DNA of 64,000 nt from Aurantiacibacter sp. MUD11 (GTDB lineage: Bacteria > Pseudomonadota > Alphaproteobacteria > Sphingomonadales > Sphingomonadaceae), in assembly GCF_026967575.1 (NCBI RefSeq), contig NZ_CP114054.1:1860001-1924000 (forward strand), in the 5' to 3' direction. The position numbers were made by a program, and so were the translations under genes. The stretch's first letter is position 1, and each line of letters starts with the position of its first letter. This document shows, piece by piece, positions 16,078 to 25,291 of this stretch. The notes beneath the pieces were generated by a model, which saw only the letters and a program-made list of their open reading frames with translations, made no database searches and had not been told where the DNA came from.

Positions 16078-17031
16078 TCAGGGCTGCCAGCGCAGGCGCG
16101 CCAGCAGGGTGCGCTGGAAGGCACTGAAATTGTCATCCGCGATAAGCCAGATCTCCGCGCCGCCATCGGGCAGGGGGGTCAGCGCCATCCCCTCGTAGTT
16201 CTCGTGCGGCAGCAGCCGGTTGAGCCATAGCGCCACCTCGGGGCGGAACGCCTCGCCCTCGGCAGGCAGCGCGCCCACCACGATCAGGTTGTCGAAGGTC
16301 GGCGGCAAGCCCGCCACCACGCGGCGCATTAGCACCAGCACCCGCCCGTCGGGCAGTTCGGCGGCATCGGTGGGGGCGAATTCGGCTTCGGGCCATTCGA
16401 CGGGGAAGGGGACGGCATCCGCGCCTTCCACCGGGTCGGCGGGATAGAGATAAAGCCGCGCCTCGCTTTCGGGCAGCATCAGGAAGCGCCCGTCCGCCAG
16501 CCGGACGAGGCTTTCCAGCCCGCTGTTGTCGGGCCATCGCGCCGTTTCCAGCAAGACATGCCCATTGGGCCGATGGTCAGCGGTGAAACGGTGAATCGCG
16601 TGCTCCGCCTCGTAGCCGAGCCAGTAGGCGCCGCTGGCCGGATTGCGGGTGGCCGATTCGATATCCCACAGCCGCTGTTCGAGGCCCCGCCTGGGTCGAT
16701 GATCGACCTGCGAAGCCGGCAGGTCGCTGTCACCCGGCTGCCCGAACTCCAGGCGTCGCCCGCGATCGGCGAAGGCGAGCAGTCGGTCATCACCGGCGAA
16801 GATCAGCGCGGAATAACCGCCAAAGCGAATGTCGGACGTGCGCATGTCCCACAGGCCGGTGACGCGAAAGCCGCTCTCGGTCCCTTCAGGGTAGGCGAGC
16901 GCGACAGCCTCCAGAGCGCCGATATCGCCTTCGGAAACCGGCGTGCGCCACCAGGTGCTGGCAAGGGCGAGCGCGGCCAGCATGGCAGCTGCCGCGATCC
17001 TGATGCTCCTGCCTCGCATGGTCCCGGTCAT
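16078..17031 (-). CDS. Exported protein with esterase-like activity of phytase domain
   Basis: A 317-residue protein with an N-terminal hydrophobic signal or anchor (residues 8-28). The rest matches the beta-propeller-like family called esterase-like activity of phytase: GGYSALIFAGDDRLLAFADRG, DIESATRNPASGAYWLGYE, NSGLESLVRLADGRFL and ENYEGMALTPLPDG. A second start, MRGRSIRI, lies four codons downstream. It precedes the M23-peptidase gene's stop by 19 bp on the same strand, so the peptidase gene is upstream in the same unit. Substrate unknown. Confidence 0.75.
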   Translation of the reverse strand: MTGTMRGRSIRIAAAAMLAALALASTWWRTPVSEGDIGALEAVALAYPEGTESGFRVTGLWDMRTSDIRFGGYSALIFAGDDRLLAFADRGRRLEFGQPGDSDLPASQVDHRPRRGLEQRLWDIESATRNPASGAYWLGYEAEHAIHRFTADHRPNGHVLLETARWPDNSGLESLVRLADGRFLMLPESEARLYLYPADPVEGADAVPFPVEWPEAEFAPTDAAELPDGRVLVLMRRVVAGLPPTFDNLIVVGALPAEGEAFRPEVALWLNRLLPHENYEGMALTPLPDGGAEIWLIADDNFSAFQRTLLARLRWQP

Positions 17032-17050
17032 GCCCGCACGCGCAGGCGGC

Positions 17051-17989
17051 TCAGGGCATGGGGCCGGTGAACAGGATCGGGTCGAGCCGCGAATTGTGCC
17101 ACTTCATGCTCCAGTGCAGGTGCGGTCCGGTCGCGCGTCCGGAAGAGCCGATGCGGCCCAGCAGCTGGCCCTGCTCGACGCGGTCACCCACCTCAACGGC
17201 AATGTCCGACAGGTGCAGGAAGGCGCTGTTGAGGCCCGCACCATGGTCGATGATCAGCAGGTAGCCTTCGAGGCTGAAGGGCGTCTCGGTCGCCAGCGTC
17301 ACCACGCCGCCGGCGGGGGCGACGAAGGGATCGCCGCTGCCGCCCGTGGCGATGTCGATGCCCGAGTGATAGCTGCCCGGCTCGCCGCGATAGATGCGCT
17401 GCGAGCCGAAACGGCCGGAGATGCGTCCGGTCAGCGGCCAGATGAATTGCTCGCTCCAGCCAAGGCTATCGGAATTGGCCGTGCGGGCATCCCAGATCGC
17501 GTCGAGCTCCGGCGCGCGGCGGCGGCGGAAGGCTTCGCTGGAAGAGGACGGGCGCAAGGCGACGTTGACGCGCTCGATGTTCCAGTCGCGCGGACTGACG
17601 GATAGTTCGCTGCGCACCTCGCTGCCGTCGGCCAGCGTGGCCACCAGTTCCGCCGTGCCTTCGGCATCGCGGTCGAAAGCCGCGAAGAAGTTGCCCTCGG
17701 CGTCCAGCAGCAGGTCCTGCTCGCCCAGTCGGGCGGAGACGGTGCCGGCGGGAGCCTGTCCGCGAATCCAGCCGCCCTGCGTCAGCGCGCCATCGTATTC
17801 GAAGCTTGCCGGACGGGCCGATGTCGGCGCCGCAGCAGGTGCGGGTTCGGCGGTTGCCGGAGCGCTTGCCTGCGACGTCCCGGCTGCGGGCGCCGGGGTG
17901 CTTTCTTCGTTGGCAGAGGTTGCCACCGAGCAGCCTGCCAGCAGCAGGCAGGTCACGGTACTGGCAATGGCAACAGGGTTCAGGCTCAC
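17051..17989 (-). CDS. M23-family (LytM) metallopeptidase lipoprotein
   Basis: A 312-residue lipoprotein with lipobox LLLAGC (Cys20) and an alanine/proline-rich linker. A central beta region precedes the C-terminal LytM domain with zinc residues His208 and Asp212 in HSGID and His290/His292 in HLH. Members cut peptidoglycan cross-bridges; with these residues intact it is probably active rather than an EnvC-type regulator. The start overlaps the DUF2093 stop by ATGA. Confidence 0.88.
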   Translation of the reverse strand: MSLNPVAIASTVTCLLLAGCSVATSANEESTPAPAAGTSQASAPATAEPAPAAAPTSARPASFEYDGALTQGGWIRGQAPAGTVSARLGEQDLLLDAEGNFFAAFDRDAEGTAELVATLADGSEVRSELSVSPRDWNIERVNVALRPSSSSEAFRRRRAPELDAIWDARTANSDSLGWSEQFIWPLTGRISGRFGSQRIYRGEPGSYHSGIDIATGGSGDPFVAPAGGVVTLATETPFSLEGYLLIIDHGAGLNSAFLHLSDIAVEVGDRVEQGQLLGRIGSSGRATGPHLHWSMKWHNSRLDPILFTGPMP

Positions 17990-18189
17990 AGGTCCTCAAG
18001 CGCGCGGCGAGTGGAGAGTTCCGCACTCGCGTAGGCTTCCTGCCGGTCCACGCTCCAGTAGCGCAGCTCTTCCAGCGGGATGGGTACACCGCTCATGGCG
18101 CAGGGGACGAAATGGCCGGGCTTGACCACGCGAAAGCCGTTGGGGCCGTAGATCAGCGTGGCCGCCTTGTCGGAAGAAGACATCAACAT
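17986..18189 (-). CDS. DUF2093-domain protein
   Basis: A 67-residue protein with the core ATLIYGPNGFRVVKPGHFV and VPCAMSGVPIPLEELRYWSV, the recognised pattern of DUF2093 found in many alphaproteobacteria. It is probably cytosolic. It lies between xseA and the M23 peptidase on the same strand and shares a 4-bp overlap with the latter. Its role is unknown. Confidence 0.8.
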   Translation of the reverse strand: MLMSSSDKAATLIYGPNGFRVVKPGHFVPCAMSGVPIPLEELRYWSVDRQEAYASAELSTRRALEDL

Positions 18190-18215
18190 GGCCCCAATGT
18201 AGTGGCTCTACCCGG

Positions 18216-19679
18216 TCAAAGCAATTTCGCCTGTCCGTCGTCGGGCTTCGGCTTGTCGCTTTTCGGGGCGCGCTTCGGAGCCTTGCGCGGCGTATCCCCC
18301 GGCACGGCCTGCACGGTGCCGTCGGCGAACTTGATGCCCAGCACCGGTTCGCGCGCCGCGGCAGCCGCACTGGTGACGGCCTTGCCCGCGCCGTCCAGCA
18401 CCATGGCATAGCCGCGCGAGAGCGGCTTTTCCGGATGCAACTGCTCGGCCAGCCGGGCGAGGGCGGCCAGCCGCTCGCGGCCCTCGGCAATGGGGCGCTC
18501 GACCAGCGCCGGGGCAAGCCGCGCCGCCGCCAGCCGCTGTTTCGCGTCGCGCAGGTTGGAGCGCAGGATAGCGGGCGAAAGGCGCAGGTCGGCCAGCTTC
18601 TCCCGCCCCCGCGCCGCGCGATCGACCAACCCGCGCCGCAAGCGCTCGCCAAGGTCGTCCAGCTTCTGCGCCTGCGGTTGCAGCAATTGCTCGGGGGCCG
18701 GCAGACGGTCGGCGCGCGCAGCCAGGCGTTCGCGGCCCAGTTCGACCGGGCGCATCACCACCTTGCGCTGGCGCAGGGCATAGTCGTCGAGCGTGGCGAC
18801 GAGGTCGCGCAGCACCGGCACGGCGATCTCGGCAGCGGCGGTGGGCGTCGGCGCGCGGCGGTCCGCCGCATAGTCGCACAGCGTGGTATCGGTCTCGTGC
18901 CCGACGGCGCTGATTACCGGGATCGGGCTTTCGGCAACCGCGCGCACCACGATCTCCTCGTTGAAGGACCACAGGTCCTCGATCGAGCCGCCCCCGCGCG
19001 CGACGATCAGCAGGTCGGGCCGGGGCACGGTGCCGCCTTCGGGCAAGGCACCGAAGCCGCGCACGGCTTCGGCCACCTGCTTGGCCGCGCCTTCGCCCTG
19101 CACCAGCACGGGCCAGACGACGACGTGGCTGGGGAAGCGATCCTCCAGCCGGTGGAGGATATCGCGGATCACCGCGCCGGTGGGTGACGTCACGACGCCA
19201 ATTACCCTGGGCGCGAAGGGCAGGGCGCGCTTGCGCTCGGGCGCAAACAGCCCCTCTGCCTCCAGCCGCGCCTTGGTCTTCTCCAGCAGGGCCAGCAGCG
19301 CGCCCTCGCCGGCGATCTCCATCCGCTCGATCACGATCTGGTACTTGGAGCGGCCGGGGTAGGTGGTCAGCTTGCCGCTCGCGACCACTTCCAGCCCGTC
19401 TTCGGGCCGGAACGGCAACCGCGCCGCCGTGCCCTTCCACATCACCCCGTCGAGCACGGCCTTCTCGTCCTTCAGCGCCAGGTAGACGTGTCCCGACGCC
19501 GCCCGCTTCACGCCCGAAAGCTCGCCGCGCACGCGCACGAAACCGAAGCGATCCTCCACCGTGCGCTTCAGGGCCTGCGAAATCTCGGTGATCGAAAGCG
19601 GTGCGGAATTGTCCCCTGCCGCGCTGGTCGCTACGAGCCTGTCACCGTTGGAATCGTCGTAGGGAGAATTGCGCGTCAT
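18216..19679 (-). CDS. xseA: Exodeoxyribonuclease VII large subunit
   Basis: A 487-residue nuclease subunit that cuts single-stranded DNA together with XseB. It has the N-terminal OB fold ([28 protein letters not shown]), the catalytic core ([38 protein letters not shown]) and a coiled-coil region with a final RGYAMV motif. The C-terminus is lysine-rich. The start ATG at 19679 overlaps the purD ATG on the other strand by 2 bp, and its likely ribosome binding site (AGGA) lies inside purD codons 2-5. Confidence 0.95.
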   Translation of the reverse strand: MTRNSPYDDSNGDRLVATSAAGDNSAPLSITEISQALKRTVEDRFGFVRVRGELSGVKRAASGHVYLALKDEKAVLDGVMWKGTAARLPFRPEDGLEVVASGKLTTYPGRSKYQIVIERMEIAGEGALLALLEKTKARLEAEGLFAPERKRALPFAPRVIGVVTSPTGAVIRDILHRLEDRFPSHVVVWPVLVQGEGAAKQVAEAVRGFGALPEGGTVPRPDLLIVARGGGSIEDLWSFNEEIVVRAVAESPIPVISAVGHETDTTLCDYAADRRAPTPTAAAEIAVPVLRDLVATLDDYALRQRKVVMRPVELGRERLAARADRLPAPEQLLQPQAQKLDDLGERLRRGLVDRAARGREKLADLRLSPAILRSNLRDAKQRLAAARLAPALVERPIAEGRERLAALARLAEQLHPEKPLSRGYAMVLDGAGKAVTSAAAAAREPVLGIKFADGTVQAVPGDTPRKAPKRAPKSDKPKPDDGQAKLL

Positions 19680-20961
19680 GAATATCCTGGTGCTTGGCTC
19701 GGGTGGACGCGAACATGCCCTGTGCTGGAAGCTGGCGCAATCCGCCGCCATCGCGGAACATGGGGGCAAGCTCTACGTCGCGCCTGGCAATCCCGGCATG
19801 GCCGAATGCGCCGAGCTGGTGACGCTGGACGCCACCGACCACGCCGCCGTCGTCGCCTTCTGCGCGGACAAGGCGATCGGCCTCGTCGTCATCGGCCCGG
19901 AGGCCCCGCTGGTCGATGGCCTGGCCGATTCGCTGCGCGCCGCCGATGTGCCGGTGTTCGGTCCGTCGAAGGCCGCCGCGCAGCTGGAAGGCAGCAAGAA
20001 CTTCACCAAGGCCATGTGCGACCGCGCGGGCATTCCCACCGCCGGCTATGTCCACTGCACCTCGCTGGAACAGGCCAAGGACGCGCTGAGCACCTTCGCT
20101 CCGCCGTTCGTGCTCAAGGCCGATGGCCTGGCGGCAGGCAAGGGCGTGGTGATCGCCGAGAACGAAGACCACGCACGCGAAGCGCTGGAGGACATGTTCG
20201 GCGGCAAGTTCGGCTCAGCCGGGGCGGAAGTTGTGATCGAGGAATTCATGGCGGGCGAGGAAGCCAGCTTCTTCGCGCTGACCGACGGCGAGACGGTGAT
20301 CCCCTTCGGCACGGCGCAGGATCACAAGCGCGTGGGCGATGGCGACACCGGCCCCAATACCGGCGGCATGGGCGCCTACAGCCCGGCCCGCGTGCTGACC
20401 GACGCGCTGGTGGCCGAAACGCTGGAGCGCATCGTCTTCCCGACCGTGCGCCAGCTGCGCAAGGACGGCATGCCCTATGTCGGGGTGCTCTACGCCGGGC
20501 TGATGCTGACCGACGAAGGCGTGAAGCTGGTGGAATACAACTGCCGCTTCGGCGATCCCGAATGCCAGGTGCTGATGATGCGCCTGCAAAGCGACCTCGC
20601 CGACTACATGCTCGCCTGCGCCAAGGGCACGCTGACCGACCTGCCGCCTGCCGAATTTGCCGAGGACACGGCGATGACCGTGGTGATGGCCGCGAACGGC
20701 TATCCCGGCACGCCGGAGAAGGGCGGGGCGATCGACCTGCGCGATGCCGAGGCCGATGGCGCCAAGGTTTTCCACGCGGGCACCAGGATGGACGGCGAAA
20801 AACTGGTGGCCAATGGCGGGCGCGTGCTCAACGTTACCGCCACGGGTACCGACACCAAGGCCGCGCAAGCTGCCGCCTATCGTGCGGTAAAGGCAGTGGA
20901 TTTCCCCAGTGGCTTCTACCGCAACGATATTGGCTGGCGGGAAATCGAACGCGAAGGCTGA
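19678..20961 (+). CDS. purD: Phosphoribosylamine-glycine ligase
   Basis: This 427-residue ATP-grasp enzyme makes glycinamide ribonucleotide in purine synthesis. Motifs: [65 protein letters not shown] and [10 protein letters not shown]. The ATG at 19678 is chosen because the protein begins at the usual family start and AGGGAG lies 12 nt upstream; an in-frame TTG at 19669 sits too close to that site. Confidence 0.96.
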   Translation: MNILVLGSGGREHALCWKLAQSAAIAEHGGKLYVAPGNPGMAECAELVTLDATDHAAVVAFCADKAIGLVVIGPEAPLVDGLADSLRAADVPVFGPSKAAAQLEGSKNFTKAMCDRAGIPTAGYVHCTSLEQAKDALSTFAPPFVLKADGLAAGKGVVIAENEDHAREALEDMFGGKFGSAGAEVVIEEFMAGEEASFFALTDGETVIPFGTAQDHKRVGDGDTGPNTGGMGAYSPARVLTDALVAETLERIVFPTVRQLRKDGMPYVGVLYAGLMLTDEGVKLVEYNCRFGDPECQVLMMRLQSDLADYMLACAKGTLTDLPPAEFAEDTAMTVVMAANGYPGTPEKGGAIDLRDAEADGAKVFHAGTRMDGEKLVANGGRVLNVTATGTDTKAAQAAAYRAVKAVDFPSGFYRNDIGWREIEREG

Positions 20962-21027
20962 CAGGCCTGCTGCGAATCTCCGGGGCAGATGCTTGCCCCC
21001 GCACGCAAGATTTCGCAAACTTGGCTG

Positions 21028-22818
21028 ATGAAGTCATTCAAAGTCAGCCTGACGACCGCCGTCGCCCTCGCCATCTTTGTTCCACTTCCCGCGCAAGCCT
21101 TGCCGGACGATGCCGCTGAGATGCGCGAGCTGTTGGCCAGTGAATATGGCGGCAGCGCGATTGCCTATGTCAACGATGATCCCGGCGATTTCCGGACCAT
21201 CGGGTGCCGCGGTCGCGTCGATCTGCTCGAAGTGCTGGTCGAAAACGGGCTGGTGCTTTCTGAAGTCGATGCACGTCCACGCTTCCAGTTCATCTCGTGC
21301 TCGCTTTACCAGCGAGGAGGGCCGACACTTGCCATGGTGATCGATCCGGACAGCGTCGCGGGTTTTGAGGATGACATCGATGCCATGGATGGCACGATGC
21401 CGCTCTACACAGCCATCCGAACCGACAAGTACGACGCCGTGTTCGCCCTGTTGCAGAACGGCGTGAGCCGTTTCGAGCGAGGCGAGCGTTACCAGGCGCT
21501 GACCCGCGAAGAGCACCTGCTGCTTGCTGCTGCCGAAGCGATCAACGGAAACAAGGAAGACGCGGTCCGGGCATTCCGTGATTCCAGGTTTGGATATATC
21601 CTCGATGCCGCCCGGAACGAGGCCAATGTCAGCTATGTCGAACAGCGCATAGGCGGTGGGGGCGGTGGCGGCCTCTTCAGTGCCATCGCCGGCGGCGTAC
21701 TCGGTGCCTATATGGGTGGTGCCGTCGGCGCGGGAGCCGGACTGTTGATGGGCGCGACCAGTGGCGACAGCGATGGCTCCGGCACCGGCGGCGAAGGATA
21801 TTCGGGTCCGCTTCCCCTGCCAACCAACCGTGCCGAGTTGGGGCTGCAGGTTAATCCCGTGCGTGTGCCGCAACGCGGGCTTGAAGTGATGCAGCTTCGC
21901 CCGGGAGGGTCAGGCGAGGCGGCCGGGATCAGGCCGGGCGACATCCTCGTGAGCATAGCCGGGGAACTCGTAGCCTCGCGCGGCTCGCTCTATGTCGCGA
22001 CGGAAAAAGCCTTCGACCTGCCGGAATACGAAGTCGAATACTTACGTGGCGGGGAGCGCATGACAGCCACGTTCGGGCCTCCGCAGCCGGAAACCGAAGA
22101 ACCGGCGAACAACAGTGCGCCAGCAGCCAGCGAACCCAGCCCCGGCACCTCGACCACGGGCACCGTGCTCGAGGAACTGGAAGCGCTTGGCGACCTGCGC
22201 GATCGCGGCATCCTTTCGGAAGAAGAATTCGAAGAGATGAAGGCGCGGATTATGAATCGCTCGACCGCGGCGCCTGCGCCAGCTGCACCTGCTCCGGTGA
22301 CGGACGCGCCGACGGTTTTCGGGATTCGGATGGGACAGCCGCTCGCCAGCCTGCAGGTGATGCAGGAACATCCCAACCAGCGCTATCAGGTGACTCCGCA
22401 GGTCACGGATCCCGAAATCGACGTCATGGCCGTCCAGGCAACCGCCGAAACCGGTGTCTGCAAGGTGCAGATGTATGGTCGCACCTACGAGCGGGACCGG
22501 CACGGCAGAGCGGTCCTCGCGGCTTATGACCGATACCATCCGGCACTGGTGGCGGAATTCGGCCCGGCCCGGGAAACCGATACACTCGCACGTGGATCGG
22601 ACTACGACGATGCAGACGAATATGCCCTCTCCATCTTTCATGGAGACCGCCAGCGATCGAGCTTCTGGCAACTCGATGGATCGGACGGGATTTCCACCGT
22701 CCTGCTGGACATCACCTCGGACGGCCCGCTGGGGCTCTACGTCTACCTCGGCTACGAGTTCTCCAACTTCGACGAGTGCCAGGCGATCATTCAGGCGGCC
22801 AACGCGAGCGGCGCCTAG
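21028..22818 (+). CDS. Secreted multidomain protein: glycine zipper, PDZ, SHOCT and novel C-terminal domain
   Basis: A 596-residue protein starting at the ATG that opens a clean signal peptide (cleavage after PAQA near residue 24). The N-terminal 180 residues are helical and ankyrin-like in rhythm (PLYTAIRTDKYDAVFALLQNG) but carry no firm match. A glycine-rich segment follows (about 207-245) that could insert in a membrane. A PDZ domain spans about 270-345 (GEAAGIRPGDILVSIAGE). A proline/serine linker leads to a SHOCT motif (about 379-409, LGDLRDRGILSEEEFEEMK). A C-terminal domain of about 170 residues with paired cysteines is unrecognised. It follows purD by 66 bp. Confidence 0.65.
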   Translation: MKSFKVSLTTAVALAIFVPLPAQALPDDAAEMRELLASEYGGSAIAYVNDDPGDFRTIGCRGRVDLLEVLVENGLVLSEVDARPRFQFISCSLYQRGGPTLAMVIDPDSVAGFEDDIDAMDGTMPLYTAIRTDKYDAVFALLQNGVSRFERGERYQALTREEHLLLAAAEAINGNKEDAVRAFRDSRFGYILDAARNEANVSYVEQRIGGGGGGGLFSAIAGGVLGAYMGGAVGAGAGLLMGATSGDSDGSGTGGEGYSGPLPLPTNRAELGLQVNPVRVPQRGLEVMQLRPGGSGEAAGIRPGDILVSIAGELVASRGSLYVATEKAFDLPEYEVEYLRGGERMTATFGPPQPETEEPANNSAPAASEPSPGTSTTGTVLEELEALGDLRDRGILSEEEFEEMKARIMNRSTAAPAPAAPAPVTDAPTVFGIRMGQPLASLQVMQEHPNQRYQVTPQVTDPEIDVMAVQATAETGVCKVQMYGRTYERDRHGRAVLAAYDRYHPALVAEFGPARETDTLARGSDYDDADEYALSIFHGDRQRSSFWQLDGSDGISTVLLDITSDGPLGLYVYLGYEFSNFDECQAIIQAANASGA

Positions 22819-22899
22819 GCGAACTGCCTGGCAGGCGCTGCCTTTCCTACACCGCGGCCATTCTGACACGCGTCAGGCATGTCCAATCATGCCCTCCAG

Positions 22900-22919
22900 A
22901 CCCGCAGAAACCTGCGGGT
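22900..22919. terminator. Hairpin between convergent genes
   Basis: ACCCGCAG (22900-22907), loop AAAC, CTGCGGGT (22912-22919) is a perfect 8-bp stem between the stops of the PDZ/SHOCT gene and the adenosine kinase gene. It lacks a T-run on either strand. It may serve as a bidirectional weak terminator. Confidence 0.4.
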
Positions 22920-22992
22920 TCGGGGCAGCGGGGAATTTTCATCCAGGACAGTGTTCCATGTGTTCCACATTGGCGGAACGCATGAGAGCGGA

Positions 22993-23988
22993 TCAGCCCA
23001 ACTTGTCGGCCATCAGCTTGGCGAGGTCGGCTTCCGAACGCGCGCCGTAGTGGCTGATGATCTCGGCCGCGGCGATGGCGCCGCGGCGCAGGCACCTGGC
23101 GGGTTCCTCGCCGCGCACGTAGCCGAACAGGAAGCCGGCGGCGAACAGGTCGCCCGCGCCAGTGGTGTCGACCACCTTGTCGATCGGCTCGGCTGCTACC
23201 TCGGAGCGTTCGCCATCGGTGACGCAGACCGCGCCGTCCTCGCTGCGGGTGACGACCAGAACCGGCACCTGGTCCTTCAGCGCGTCGATCCCGGCGTCGA
23301 AATCGTCCTCGCCGGTGATCGCGGCCAACTCCACCTTGTTGGCGAAGAGGATGTCGATCAGTCCGTCGGCGATCAGCGCGCGGAAATCGTCGCCGTGGCG
23401 GTCGATCACGAAGGCGTCGGACAGGGTGAAGGCGACCTTGCGACCGGCGGCCTTGGCGGTCTCGATGGCGGCGCGCATGGCCGCGCGCGGCTCTTCCGGA
23501 TCCCACAGGTAACCTTCGAGATAGAGGATCCTGGCGCCGCCGATGGCCTCTTGGTCCAGCGCCTCGGGCGGCAGGAACTGGCTGGCGCCGAGGAAGGTGT
23601 TCATCGTGCGCTGGCCGTCGGGGGTGACGAAGATCAGGCAGCGCGCAGTCGGCGGCTCGCCTTCGCGCGGGGCGGTGTCGAAATCGATGCCCACGGCGCG
23701 GATGTCATGCGCGAAGACGTTGCCCAGCTGGTCGTCCGCCACCTGGCCCACGAAGGCGCACTGCGCACCCATCGCCGAAAGGCCGGCCAGGGTGTTGGCC
23801 GCCGAACCGCCGGAAATCTCCTTCGCCGGGCCCATGGCGGAATAGAGCTCCTTCGCCCCGTCCGCGTCCACCAGCGTCATGCCGCCCTTGGTCATGCCCA
23901 GCTCGTCCACCAGTTCGTCCGAAGCCGGGGCCATCACGTCGACAATGGCATTGCCGATGGCGATTACGTCGTAACGAGGGGCAGTCAT
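22993..23988 (-). CDS. Adenosine kinase (PfkB family)
   Basis: A 331-residue sugar/nucleoside kinase starting at ATG 23988 behind AGAAGGA. PfkB motifs are present: the N-terminal DVIAIGNAIVDV, GGSAANT substrate-binding loop, and the catalytic DTTGAGD with FAAGFLFG. The sequence fits bacterial adenosine kinases, which recycle adenosine to AMP, better than fructokinase or ribokinase, but the substrate is inferred. It is divergent from the membrane protein at 24069. Confidence 0.85.
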   Translation of the reverse strand: MTAPRYDVIAIGNAIVDVMAPASDELVDELGMTKGGMTLVDADGAKELYSAMGPAKEISGGSAANTLAGLSAMGAQCAFVGQVADDQLGNVFAHDIRAVGIDFDTAPREGEPPTARCLIFVTPDGQRTMNTFLGASQFLPPEALDQEAIGGARILYLEGYLWDPEEPRAAMRAAIETAKAAGRKVAFTLSDAFVIDRHGDDFRALIADGLIDILFANKVELAAITGEDDFDAGIDALKDQVPVLVVTRSEDGAVCVTDGERSEVAAEPIDKVVDTTGAGDLFAAGFLFGYVRGEEPARCLRRGAIAAAEIISHYGARSEADLAKLMADKLG

Positions 23989-24068
23989 GCAAATTCCTTC
24001 TGATCTGTGGGCGGCGGCCGCCAATGCGGCGTTGACTTGGCGGAAGGGGCGCGCAATCGCAAGCACCT

Positions 24069-24776
24069 ATGGGTTCCCTGCCAACATCGCTTGCTCTCGG
24101 GCTGCGCCAGGTCTTCGACGGCGCAGTGCTGCGCATCCTGCTGAAGAGCGTGGCGGTGACGATCGTGCTGTTCCTGCTGGTGGCGACGGGCGGCTGGCAC
24201 CTGCTCGACTGGCTGCTGGCCGTCGGCGGACTGGAGGACGCGCTGTTCGCCGGTGCGGGCGCGGTGCGCGGGGCGCTGTCGTTCATGCTGGCGGTGGTCG
24301 GCCTGTGGCTGACCTGGCGGATCGTGGCCATGGCGGTGATCCAGTTCTACGCCGACGAGATCGTGCTGGCGGTGGAGCGGCGGCACTATCCGGCGGAAGC
24401 GGACCTGGCGCGCGAGCTGTCGGTGGCGGAGCAATGGCGCAACGCCTTGCGCGGCGCCGGCCGGGCGCTGCTGGCGAACCTGATTGCCGCGCCGCTGGCG
24501 CTGGTGCTGCTGTTTACCGGCGTGGGCACCTTCGCGCTGTTCTGGCTGGTGAATGCCGTGCTGCTGGGCCGCGAATTGCAGGACATGGTGTGGCTGCGCC
24601 ATTGCCATCAGCCGGCGGAACAGGCGCCGGTCGCCAAGGCCGAGCGGTTCCTGCTGGGCGGCCTGATCGCGGCGATGATGGCCGTGCCCTTCGCCAATTT
24701 CCTCGCGCCGGTGTTGGGGGCAACATCGGCAACCCACCTCGTCCATCGCAAATTGCAGAATTCGAAAGCCCCCTGA
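24069..24776 (+). CDS. EI24-domain (CysZ-like) membrane protein
   Basis: A 235-residue protein with about five hydrophobic segments (near residues 22-50, 60-85, 135-160, 160-175 and 195-220). It resembles the EI24/CysZ family, with RALLANLIAAPLALVLLFTGVG and NAVLLGRELQDMV. CysZ members import sulfate, but this broader family is poorly characterised. It is followed one base later by a lipoprotein gene. Transport function is not established. Confidence 0.75.
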   Translation: MGSLPTSLALGLRQVFDGAVLRILLKSVAVTIVLFLLVATGGWHLLDWLLAVGGLEDALFAGAGAVRGALSFMLAVVGLWLTWRIVAMAVIQFYADEIVLAVERRHYPAEADLARELSVAEQWRNALRGAGRALLANLIAAPLALVLLFTGVGTFALFWLVNAVLLGRELQDMVWLRHCHQPAEQAPVAKAERFLLGGLIAAMMAVPFANFLAPVLGATSATHLVHRKLQNSKAP

Positions 24777-24777
24777 A

Positions 24778-25209
24778 ATGCGTTTGATCGCCATTGCCCT
24801 TGTTGCCACCCTGCTTTCGGCCTGCGTCAGTGCGCCGCGTCCGCAGGCACCCGCCCCGCCGCCGCGCACGGTGGAGCCGCGCGTGGTGCCGCCCACGGCC
24901 CCGCCGCCACCCGCGCCGGTGGCCGGGTTCCGCGTGCCCGAGATCATGCAGGGGCCGGGCCTCGCCGGGATCATCCGCGAGCCGGCGCCGGTGCTGCTCT
25001 CGCGCTTCGGCACGCCGCGGCTCGACACGCCCGAGGGCGACATGCGCAAGCTGCAGTTCGCGGGCGCGGCCTGCGTGCTCGACGTGTACCTCTATCCGCT
25101 GGCGCCGAATGCGGAGCCGGTGGCGACCTGGATCGAGGCGCGCCGCGCCAGTGACGGGCAGGTGGTGGACCGGCTGGCGTGCATCCAGGCGCTGTCGCGG
25201 CGCAGGTGA
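24778..25209 (+). CDS. Proline-rich lipoprotein of unknown function
   Basis: A 143-residue lipoprotein with lipobox LLSAC (Cys16) and a proline-rich tether (residues 19-50). A small C-terminal domain contains LAGIIREPAPVLLSRFGTPR, LQFAGAACVLDVYLYP and a second cysteine. This domain resembles small lipoprotein-anchored folds common in this group, without a known role. The start lies 1 bp after the EI24 stop, implying translational coupling. Confidence 0.7.
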   Translation: MRLIAIALVATLLSACVSAPRPQAPAPPPRTVEPRVVPPTAPPPPAPVAGFRVPEIMQGPGLAGIIREPAPVLLSRFGTPRLDTPEGDMRKLQFAGAACVLDVYLYPLAPNAEPVATWIEARRASDGQVVDRLACIQALSRRR

Positions 25210-25232
25210 CCGGGAAGGCTGATTTACCAGCG

Positions 25233-25248
25233 CTAACCCGACCTTAAC
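25233..25248. promoter_or_regulatory. Near-consensus CtrA-like box
   Basis: CTAA-N7-TTAAC (25233-25248) differs by one base from the alphaproteobacterial CtrA full site TTAA-N7-TTAAC. It is 43 bp upstream of the ATG at 25292, where it could overlap the promoter. Single sites of this length arise by chance at moderate rate, so this is tentative. Confidence 0.3.
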
Positions 25249-25291
25249 CCTGTCGCGTCATGGTACTCGCGCGACCGGAGGATTTTGCCGC

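Noticed and set aside
22940..22985. TGTTCCA repeats near the end of the adenosine kinase gene
   Set aside because: Two TGTTCCA words occur close together but without symmetry or a further copy; likely chance.
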